The notes below the pieces were generated by a model, which saw nothing but the letters and a program-made list of their open reading frames with translations, was not told the DNA's origin and searched no databases. Shown piece after piece: positions 9,497-18,812 of a stretch of 64,000 nt of DNA. The stretch covers positions 558,001-622,000 of the forward strand of contig KQ965731.1 of assembly GCA_001574975.1 (NCBI GenBank), written 5' to 3'. This stretch comes from Gonapodya prolifera JEL478. Taxonomy: Eukaryota > Monoblepharomycota > Monoblepharidomycetes > Monoblepharidales > Gonapodyaceae. Each line of letters starts with the position of its first letter. Position 1 is the stretch's first letter. The position numbers were made by a program, and so were the translations under genes.

Positions 9497-12116
9497 TCAA
9501 AGCTTCACGCCACTTGGAACAAGACGCGCTCCCAGTCCCTCACTCGCCTTGAGTGCTTGGCGCATTCCTAAGCACCCTTGAATCAGCGAATCGCACTCCC
9601 ATATCGAACGTTAAAACCAACTCACCAGCGTCGGACATGATCTCCTCGCTTCCACTGCATAAAACCGGAACAAAAAATGCGTTTAACGTATGCGCTACTT
9701 ACGATCTTTGAAGCATGGGCACTCACCCAGGAATAGCCATGCCGCGAACCTCGCGGTAGGTTCGTTCAACGATCCCACCTGTTCCGCCTCGAGTATAACT
9801 AATCCCACCCATGATTTGGGACGCTTCACGTGCGCAAAACTGTCGGGAAAATGCCAAGGCGCACAGAGTCAGCACGATAGAGATACGCCGTCCCCCGACT
9901 TCCAGCCCCACTTCCGAGTGACGTACCTCGAGTGTGCGCGTCGCCTGCAGTTTCGCAAGCGCGACAACCCCTCCCAGGCGGTTCGGCTGCACGTCTTTGG
10001 GCATGTTGTTGAACTGGTGCGTGATCACTTCGAGCCATGACTGTGTGGACTCGATCTGCCTGTTGGAAATTGGAAATGAAAAAAAAAGTGAATAAAGTAG
10101 CCCGACAAATGCCCACAGAACAACCGAGCGCAAACGCACCGTGCCATTTGTCCAAACTTGTCTCGAATGACGGGGTGCTCGATGAGGTATTTGCCAAAAG
10201 TCTTGCGACGGTGAGCGCTGTTGGGAGGGTGTTAAATTGTGCGAGCAAGCCACAGCGAAACACGAAATCAGAAACGCACTAGTGGAGTGCCTCTAGAGGA
10301 AACAAACGAGGGATGTCAGATCTCACAACAAACGCGAACGAAGCGAACTCAGAACACTCACCTTGGTACACAAGGCGGCTTCCCCGACAGCACTGTGTCA
10401 CGATTACCCATCGCTCGTGGTTAAAGTTCTGCATGAATATCCGGAACCCGTTGTGGAGCTCTCCCATCAAGTTTCCGACCGGAACTTTGGCGTCCTCCAT
10501 CGCGACGTAGGACGTTCCGGCGAGCGGGGACCCTTGCGTCCACACGTGACGGGTCGTGACGCCGGGCACGCGCTCGACGAGAATGCAGGATATCCCGCCC
10601 ATGCCGGCTCCGCCTGTTCGAAGTGCGCCCAAAAAGTAGTCGGCCCACTGGGAAGAGAGAAGGAGAATGAAAAAGAATGCCGAGGAGACGAAATTCAAGG
10701 GGTAACTCACCACTCCATTCGTGATCCACTTTTTCTCCCCGTTCACGATCCAGAACTTTCCGTCGTCACTCAGTTTCGCGGTCGCTTGCAGATTTGCAAC
10801 GTCGGAACCTGGGCACACAACGGAACATGTCTTTCACCACGTCTCCAACAGTTGCACGAGACAAAAGTTTTACCTGCGTGTGGCTCTGTAATCATCAGTG
10901 CAATTCTTTTGCGACCCCACAGCAACTCTGGCACGACCCGTTTCTGCAACTCCTTGTTCGCATAGTTGAGGATCGGGGACATCGTGAAGGCAATCCCCGT
11001 AGAAAGCCCCTGAATGACTCCTTGCACACCAGGCACGGTCAGTTCGTCCCAAAGAATGAGTTCATGGAAGTAATCGATCTCCCCGGGCCTCATTCCCATA
11101 GGCAGCGGGGGCGCGCCAAACTCCTTCTCGAGGTCCCTTTTGCCCCAACAGTCAAGACCGCAGAACATTCGGAGGATTCCTGCCTTGCCGGCCTCGAGCC
11201 ACAGCGAGTGCGGAGCGTATGTGCCGTGCCGTTGCGCGCTCTCCTCCCACTCCTCTCCGTGCGGGACAATGTTCTGTGACACCCAGGAACGGATCCAGGC
11301 GCGGAATTTCCGGTGAGAGTCGGTGTAGTAGGGAGAATAGAAGTCTTGGTCTGGAAACATTCGGTTGGCATTAGTGACAGTGACAGTGACGGGACGGAAG
11401 CAGTTGATGGATCTACTCGAGAGTATTTTAATTCGCGGATCATTCGCCTCCGGCGGACTCCTCGGTCGATACTCGCTCGCGAAAGTATTGCGCTTCGCGT
11501 GGTACTCAGCTCTGGCGGACAGCCTCGGTCAGCGCGTACCGGCGCTTAGGCCTCGGAGTCCTCGTTGCGCTCAGACGGCTCGGTCTTCCGTGCTTCGCAC
11601 TCCAGACCTCGCAGACCCCAATCTACTCACACCACGAAGGCTCGCAAAAGGCCGCTAGATCACCAAACAAGTAGTTGTCCCCGGTAATGAACTTGGTCTT
11701 TGCGGGTAGTATCGCCTCCTGCACCTGCTGCGGTTTGGCAACAGCCGCGATTGCCGAAACAAGTTTGCCGACTTGCAGCTTTGGGCCGTATTGAGTAAGT
11801 ACCGAGTCCGCGTGAAACTCTTCGAGAGATGTAGTGCGGCAATTGTCAGTCCGTGGCAGCCCATTTTCCAGAGGCACTCCACTCACGTTTAAATTTGGCA
11901 GTGGCATCCTTTCCCGCTTCCTTGAGCAGGATCTTTTTCCCCCCCGGATGCTCGTTTGCAAACGCAGTTACGTCGTACACCAGTCCGTTCACGACGATCC
12001 ACGCGCTCCCTTCAATTCCCGCATTAGCGACACGGCAACACGGCATCGGCACACGGATTCGCACGCTCACCCTCGCTGTTGTGCTCCGCGACCTCCTGGA
12101 TGGTAAACGTCTTCAT
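9497..12116 (-). CDS. Cytochrome b5 - acyl-CoA dehydrogenase fusion protein
   Basis: Twelve exons (12071-12116, 11887-12009, 11631-11819, 10874-11350, 10711-10808, 10362-10647, 10280-10292, 10140-10217, 9927-10059, 9727-9839, 9626-9654, 9497-9567) give 551 aa with every phase closing. Residues about 1-75 are a cytochrome b5 domain: haem ligands are His in EHPGGK and the later His in QFHAD. After a linker the acyl-CoA dehydrogenase fold starts at [10 protein letters not shown]. It contains [10 protein letters not shown] (FAD/substrate loop), KKWITNGV, the C-terminal helical bundle with [10 protein letters not shown], and GGSEEIM near the end. The b5 domain presumably feeds electrons to or from the flavin. 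Such fusions are known in fungi; the substrate chain length is not predictable. The third intron (11351-11630, 280 nt) holds a repeat shared with the neighbouring gene. Exon 7 is only 13 nt. Confidence 0.93.
11351..11630 (-). repeat. Intron with introner-like element, copy A
   Basis: This intron of the acyl-CoA dehydrogenase gene is four times the usual length. Read on the minus strand from its donor GTGAGTA it shares blocks with the INTS6 intron 12643-12818: a 20-nt identical block at 11578-11597 and a 39-nt identical block at 11520-11558, in the same order. It is oriented the same way relative to transcription as copy B. The 3' portion (about 11353-11500) is not shared. Confidence 0.8.
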
Positions 12117-12239
12117 CGTGTGCTTCCGACAATTGTTCTTTGGTCGACTCCGAGAAATTGAGCCGGACTTGAAACACCCGGTTCAACTTCTTCGCTAATT
12201 CAAACCATTCTATGGCATGGTAGAGCAGCATTGAGAGCA

Positions 12240-15200
12240 ATGACGATATTCGCGTTTGTTGTCGACAACTCGGCGGGGATGGCAACGCCATTCGACCGTG
12301 CAGTCTCGCTGCTGGAGGCATCAAAGAGTGCGGTGGAAGCATTTCTTCGCGTGAGTGCCTGCATTCCTTGCAACTGGTATTCTTGCAATCCTCACTCGTC
12401 ACGTGTGTGTGTAGCTTGCAGAAAACCACGGCAACTTGAGTCCACTCGATCGATTCGTGCTAGTATCCTACGACGAGGGCAGCCAGCTCAAGTCGTCGCT
12501 CCTGGACTCGAAGGACCACCTTCTTGCCAGGCTCAAAATGCTCAGGCCCACAGCTGCGTTTGCAGATGCAGATATGGCACTCTGGACGATGTTTGATCAC
12601 CTGAATTTGTTGTGGACCTCGAGGTTCGCGACCGTGGGGTTCGTGAGTATAGACGCGAGGTCGGGAGTACGAAGCACGGAAGACCGAGCTGTCCGATTGG
12701 TCCGACTGGAGCGAGCAACGCGAGCGGAGGGAGGTCTCCGAGGCCTAAGCGCCGGTACGCGCTGACCGAGGCTGACGGACGATCCAGCCGCGAAGTAGCT
12801 ATTGTCCAAAGCACAGAGCGCATAATACCATGTCGCCCAGAAGGTCTTTTTTACGTGCCAGGGGTCGTACTCTGGCTTAACGGGATTGGATTGACCGACC
12901 AGTGACCTTCTTGCACTAGGGCCGATTTGCAGGACAAGCGGAGCAAACCTACATCTTTTGGTTCAGCAACTTCGGGCGCATGAATAATCGACGCGATGGC
13001 ACTGTTGAGCTGGTGGGCTCTTATGGTGTCTTTGTGACTCCGTGCTTCATCGTCAGTGACTATATTGCACGAATGACTGCAGCGGAGCATTCCCCCACTT
13101 GCAAGCCCAGGATCCAAGTTCTACAACGAGCCATTTCGCTGGGACCAGCGACTCTTTGCCATGTGTTTAATTCCGCCGTCTGCCGATGCACGTCCAACAG
13201 ATCCGCGACCAGAACCATCTTCCGAGCTTTTCGAACAAGCTGGAGATATGGCCTCGCGCACGGGAGGTCAAATGTTTGCCTTCACGTCATGGAACAGTCT
13301 CCTTGATTGTATGGTTGCTCTCAATGAGCGGAGGAAGCCCGGGCTCAATGTACCCCCTTTGTTTGTGAAAATGGGCGTCGAAGTGAAATGGGAGGAGATC
13401 GACGGTAACGTACCATCCGAATCCGAGCATTTCTTGTGTTGTGCCAGTCACTGACAGACGTCCATGAAAGGCTCTGGTCGCGGTGTGGGAAGGCCGGTCT
13501 TGTCACTCATTTACCATGACCCACAGCGTCGCGGAGCCGAGCATTTCCCAATTCCCGAACCGTTTTGGATCGATCAAGACACGACAGATTCCGTAAATAT
13601 ACGCATGCGGTCTGCGTTGTGTACAACCCGCGCGATGCAATTAATGTCCTTGTCCAGCCATCATGCGCTGTCCACCCCATAATTTCCGTCTCGAAAAAGC
13701 CGCTGGGCCCATTTCGCTTTTCCATCGACGTCCTCCCCGCGGTCAAGTACGCCGTGGAACCAAACTCGGTTCTGGACAGCATACTTGACTCTTCTGTGGC
13801 GGAAGACCAAAATTTCGCCATCTACGTTCGTGGCTCGAGTGGGCCGTCGAACGTGGGACGCATGTTCGGATACCTGCGGAGGGAAAGTAAAACAGGCGGG
13901 GTGCGGATGGTTGTATTACCGTACGATTTTCGGGTGCTCGCAGAGCTGATTGGTGAGTTTTTGCCCTTGCCAAGATGTATGGTGGGCGCTTTTCACACCA
14001 CACCCACAAAAAAGATTCTGCGCGACGTTTGCGTCCAAGCTCCGAAAGCGATCGCTTAGTGAAAGAAAAGGCACTAGCGACCAAGTTCCGCGAGTACTTC
14101 AAAAGTGTTCCCGCTTACTACTGGCCTGTCTGTATCACGCTACTCTTCCACATCCCTCCAATTCTGAGACTTTTTCTCTTCGTCTTCGCTTTAGCGACTT
14201 GTCGAAACTCTTGAGCGCCGCGTGCCGCAAGGGTTGCTTCCGCGAGACCTCCGGGGGATGTTCTTCAACAGCGGCATTGCGATACACATAAACGCCATAA
14301 AGGACCAAGCTTCGAAATTGTATTATGGTTTTGCCAAAGTAGAAACGACACCTGCGGTCAGTATTTTCGCGTTTCTTAAAACTTGACAAAATCATCACCC
14401 GTACCCATGTCAAGGCCGCAGTACCAACGCCACCGATGCCTCTCGCTTTCGATATTCGCAAAGTCCCTCGTGACCAACTGCGATCCAAAATATCGGAGTT
14501 TTATGTCCTGATGCGCCCTCATTTGGGTTTTCGGTCGGAATTCAGACCGCAACTTAATCCCTCCGGACCTTTCGCGGACCCCTTGCGCGAATCGAAGAAA
14601 TCTCACACGGACGCAATGAAGTATGAACCGCAGCATATATCTCGTATTTTGCGTGGTGATCCACCGGTGCTGAGACACGCGAGAATGCCCGAAGAAGAAG
14701 AGACGAGGCTGGGCAAGTCGTCCTTTAGCAGCCCGTGGCGACCACGGAATCGTGGTGGAGCGGAAGAGCCGGTACATGCACAAACGCTCACAGAGACAGA
14801 AGAGATGCCTGTGGAGCCGTCGGGAGGTCAACGCCACCAAACCTTCTCTGATCGGTCGAGAACTATGAGCGGCCGTTTGATGAGAGCCAAGGGAAAGTCA
14901 TTAATGCAAGCAAGAGCTCCACCACTGACGCAAGTCTTGGGCGGTACGGCAGCAAGGTTTGTTGTGGTCGCTGCGAGCGGATGGAGTTTATCGGACATTA
15001 TGACGGGCAGGGCTGAGCAGGAAGTCAGGGAAGCTCGTCAAAGTGCGGTGAAGCGACTTGCTTCCGGAGAATTTCCAGCATCGCAGTCTTCCTTTCCTGA
15101 AAGGCCAGATTTTCAGGCGTTTCAGGACGCTTTGGAAACGGATCAAAGCCGAGAATTGAGTGAACGGAACGTAGACGGACCAGAAATGGACAGGTCAGAT

Positions 15201-15863
15201 ACCCCTGCTCCGTGGGATAGGGAGATCGCACGCGGAAACATGGAAAACGACCACTTGGCGGATGAAGTTATTGGAGCGGAGGAAATGGACTGGTCTCCAC
15301 CACTATTTGATCAGATGGACCAAAAGCTCTCACCACCAGATTCCTCTACGCTACGTGTACACCATTTAAATAGCGATAGTGGGGAGATGGAGGTAGACCA
15401 AGAAAGCAGACGTTGGGACCCCGGATTACCAAGCCCCCCCATGTCTCCATCTATTAATTCTGATGCGGCGTCATTTCGTACGGACGTTGAAGCGAACACC
15501 CCTTTGGAATCTCATGATACGTTGGTGCTTCCCAAACATGTTGTGGCGCACAATGGAGTGGAACATCGTTTACCAGAAGACAGCGACACCGACATGATCG
15601 CGAACTCTCCCCCCTTGGTAACCCTTCCGGAACCTCTTGACGTTTTGTCTCTGCGACGACAAGTGACGCATCTACTCCGGGTTCCGCCCAGGCAGTATCG
15701 TGCCGAAACAGTGATATTGACACTCAAAGAAGGAATTCGTGTGCTGACGAGCGCCAATAAGTTGGAGGGATGGGAAAGATTGGCGTTGCTGAAACATGTA
15801 ATGGGGCTTTCGATTGGGATGAGACGGCCCCTTGGTTCTGATTTTGAACATCTGACGCAATAG
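12240..15863 (+). CDS. INTS6: Integrator complex subunit 6 homologue
   Basis: Homologue of INTS6/DICE1, a component of the Integrator complex that cleaves nascent snRNA and other RNAs at RNA polymerase II. The N terminus is a VWA domain opening MTIFAFVVDNSAGM, equivalent to LLFLIDTSASM of the animal protein (MIDAS-like DxSxxM). It is followed by RFVLVSYDEG, then the hallmark EPFRWDQRLFA, then HFPIPEPFWIDQD, HPIISVS and FGYLRRESK. Supported exons: 12240-12350, 12415-12642, 12819-about 12901, about 13083-13409, 13458-13592, 13658-13952, 14060-14127, 14195-14356 and 14415-15863. The boundaries between 12901 and 13083 are uncertain. The last exon encodes a polar linker and a C-terminal helical region (about 15630-15840) that may correspond to the INT_SG_DDX C-terminal domain. 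The ATG at 12240 is chosen because it starts the VWA strand directly. Confidence 0.87.
12643..12818 (+). repeat. Intron with introner-like element, copy B
   Basis: A 176-nt intron in the VWA-coding part of INTS6. Starting from its donor GTGAGTA it carries the same blocks as the intron 11351-11630 of the divergent neighbour: 12670-12689 (20 nt identical) and 12736-12774 (39 nt identical). It is sense-oriented in its host, as copy A is. Between the two blocks it holds about 25 nt more than copy A. Confidence 0.8.
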
Positions 15864-16031
15864 ATTTTGTTATGTGCGCAGTCCCAATCATGGATCAGGC
15901 GCGGAGTTGTTGACCTGTGAAAGCTTCCCACCTACACACCTCGCTTTGGGCAATCCGACCAAAAAATCACTGCTTGGACTTTTCGGAGCTGCGTCGGAGT
16001 CCTCCCATCACCAAAATTGCATTCGGGTGGG

Positions 16032-17496
16032 ATGATTGGAGGGTCTTCATTGATCGAGAGAGAAGCCTCGGAACCATCGGCAGCTCTTGAGCGTATCAAC
16101 TTTTTCCAGGATGGACACTTACTCACAGTTGAAGCCGATCTGGTGCCATCGTCCCACGAAAGCTCAAATTGGCTTCGATCGAAATTGCTGAGAGGACCGC
16201 CGAGAACACTTCCAGAGCTTGTGTGGAAGCGAATATGCAAGTTCACGGAAGAGGAGAGAGATCTCGCAGCACTGGGTAGTGTATGGTGGGTACCTTCTTG
16301 CTGGTTTTCGTCGGCGTCAACCGTTCCGACGTGCGTCACCCACCACAGCAAAGTTTCTTGGAGACCGGCGATTGAAGGGCTCTGGAGGCACGGGCAATGG
16401 AGAATCGATGACACTCCAAAAGGTCGCAAGCGGCTACAGGCCTTCTATGATATGGATCCCACAACAAAAAAGCTGTTGCGACCTCCTTGGGTTTTTGTGG
16501 GACGTCTTCCAGAGCCCATGACTTCAATCTTGGTTGAGCTTCTTTCTCATTTTGTAGCACACGTTGAATGCTGGGATATTGAGACAGCCCCAAATGAGGT
16601 CCTCGTGTCACTAGCCGCAATTATGCTGCCTCCGGAAAATGTCACACAGCTTTGGATCAGCGAGAATGATGGCCGCTCTTCACGATGGGTGAATATCGTG
16701 CTCCGTAAATGCCCCAAGTTGAGGGAGCTCCAAGTGTACAACGCAACTCGGGCATTGGATCTCCCACCACTAGAATTCTTGGAGGACCTGGCGCTCACAG
16801 TCGGAACTGCGTGGCTACGGAGAGAAATATACACGCGCATTAGGGGATTCCAAAGATTGGAGAGATTGATGATTCAAGGAGACGTTTACGAACCAGCGGA
16901 CGGCAAGGTTTGCCCTCACCGTTCAAGGTTTTGCTTTGTAATTCTGAGACTTTTCTTGAACAGATAGAAGCCCTCCACTCCCTCACCCGCCTCAAAACTC
17001 TTATTCTTGGTCCGAATCCATCGTTATCAATGGCACCCGACAGAATATGGTGAGCATGTTCTGTCCATGTGATCTTCGTCCTCATAAGAAAACCATCGAA
17101 TACTTTTAAAGGCCCCTTCTTGAATGCGTTGGCCCCAACCTCACTACTTTGGGTCTATCTTGCATTTCCCTCGGGGGGTTTCATGGCACTTTTGACGACT
17201 GTGCTAGACTCCGTGCTCTCTGTCCACAAGTTCGTGTGCTCACACTAGACAGCGCGAACATAAAATGGTTGTCCGTCTCCGTTGAAATTCTCCTCCGATT
17301 TGAACATTTGCGTGCTTTATCGGTGCTGGGGTCTGTAATGCCCTACAACGCCGCGGAACGTCGTGTTTTTGAAGAAGTTGTCAAGGGGAAGCCGCTTCGA
17401 GAATTCTATTTCAGATGGAACTCATCGGAGCAGGTTGGCGGATTTGTCTCGGGCAGAACGTGGTATTGGCTGAACTGGGCACTCAAAGCGAAGTAA
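16032..17496 (+). CDS. F-box protein with leucine-rich C-terminal part
   Basis: Exons 16032-16285, 16349-16907, 16964-17049 and 17112-17496 close in phase to 427 aa. An F-box is visible near residues 58-100: LPELVWKRICKF, then LAALGSVCKVSWRPAIEGLW, the classic Leu-Pro start and the Cys-x-x-x-Trp end. F-box proteins bind Skp1 and recruit substrates to SCF ubiquitin ligases. The rest is a series of loosely repeating leucine-rich segments (LRELQVYNA, LEFLEDLALT, LERLMIQGD, LTTLGLSCISL, VRVLTLDSANI, LRALSVLGS), consistent with a divergent leucine-rich-repeat substrate-recognition domain. Large F-box/LRR families of this kind are common in fungi; the target is unknown. Its 3' end lies 91 bp from the convergent thioesterase gene. 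Confidence 0.82.
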
Positions 17497-17587
17497 AAAG
17501 AGCATAGTCATGAACATTTGGAAATTGCTTCAGAATTATTATTGCATGTTGTTTCACCTTTGGCATTGGTGAGTATAAATACAAAAT

Positions 17588-18697
17588 TCAAATACTTGAC
17601 CTCGGTCCTTCAAATACGAACTCCAAGAATTCCTTCATTCCTGATATTACATCCCCTCTCACTTCATGACCAAGACCACGGTAAACCTGACTCTGTAAGT
17701 TGCTGAAGCCTATCTCCCTCAACACCTTTTCCGTATTGCGGATTCCACGCTCAACCGTCACGCGGTTGTCTGCGTCGCCCTGGAGGAGGAAGAAGGGCGT
17801 TGTTCGATTTGTGGGGGTTACGATCTGTCGTGGAGGCGGTTTTACAGAGGTAGGAGGATACGGAGTAGCTGGTTCGGGATACCTCACGAGCTCTTGCGGC
17901 ACTTATGGGAAGCGCACCAGCAAATGCGATCACACCTCCAAGCTTCCCACAACCCCCATCTGGGAACTCCCGTGAGGTGAGAGCGACATATAGTGACAGC
18001 GCGCAACCTTGGGAGAAGCCACCAAGAACAATGCGGGATGGAGGTATATTGTGCTGATTTGTTTCAATTTTAATCAATGGTAGGACTTGCGTGAAAGATA
18101 GGGAAAGAGACTGGTGGGCGGACAAGAGAATGGAGATCACACCAGGCATTCTCACCCATTTCAACTGCTCCGTGAATGCTCTGCTCTTGCTTCGTAGCTT
18201 GTTCCGGGGTGGAAGAAGAAAAGGAAAGGATGTCGTACCCTGAATGAAGCGCGATTTTACAGTGTGATTTCGCACTTTCACATTCAAAACTCCATCACTC
18301 ACATGCGTGCGACCTCATTCCCTCTTGGAACGTAATGGGGATAACCTGATGGGATGGTAAGCGTTTCTACTTCGGTGTCATGGAGATTCATTGCCCACAG
18401 GCGCATGTGGAAAAATCCATTTGACGTATGGGAAGCGAGCACCCAGTTCGTCGGAAAGGATCTGCCTTCAGGTATGAATCATGCACTGAATGAATCACCA
18501 TGACACCGAAGTAGAAACGCTTACCATCCCATTCCCGTGTCCTGAAGAATCCAGTGTCGGTTCCCATCGTTGTGTTGCCGATTAGCGGATGCGAGATACG
18601 AATCGTCTTATCAACGTACCCCGAATCCGTGAAGAAAAATTACAGTAGCAGTGTGCTTTTGTTCAGGCTCGATCGTGAACGTTTTGAGAGGTGCCAT
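17588..18697 (-). CDS. Acyl-protein thioesterase (APT1/LYPLA type)
   Basis: Cytosolic alpha/beta-hydrolase that removes palmitate from proteins. Seven exons: 18620-18697, 18525-18541, 18399-18465, 18303-18345, 18156-18239, 17883-18085, 17588-17824; phases close to 242 aa, the usual size. It shows FLHGFGDTGMGW (oxyanion loop), FPHAP, MRSHAWYDI, the nucleophile elbow GGFSQG, the Asp strand LLQGDADNRV and the catalytic His in GLGHE. The Ser-Asp-His triad is therefore complete. Exon 2 is just 17 nt. The introns on either side of exon 3 contain the arms of a 44-bp inverted repeat that also covers splice sites (separate entry). The insertion REFPDGGCGKLGG after the nucleophile strand is longer than in human APT1. 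Confidence 0.92.
18349..18532. repeat. Inverted repeat flanking exon 3 of the thioesterase gene
   Basis: The left arm 18349-18392 and right arm 18489-18532 are reverse complements over 44 nt with one mismatch (18384 versus 18497). The loop is 96 nt and contains all of exon 3 (18399-18465). The right arm includes the last bases of exon 2 and the GTAAG donor of intron 2. The left arm abuts the acceptor region of intron 3. Nothing identifies it as a transposon. Confidence 0.9.
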
Positions 18698-18812
18698 CTT
18701 GTTTGAAAGGGGGTCTTCTGTCCAATGCCGACCAAAGACCAAGTGAAGCTAGTAACTATTCATTATATTTACAGTGAGGTGGTACCAAAACAGCGATTTC
18801 CTTGCGCATAAA

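Noticed and set aside
12902-12932. 31-nt intron in INTS6
   Set aside because: GT and AG are present and the phase fits, but it is shorter than any other intron here; the region 12901-13083 was left unresolved instead.
13593-13657. Frameshift in INTS6 near 13600
   Set aside because: A 65-nt GT-AG intron (GTAAAT...TCCAG) joins PFWIDQDTTDS to PSCAVHPIISV in phase and matches INTS6, so no frameshift is needed.
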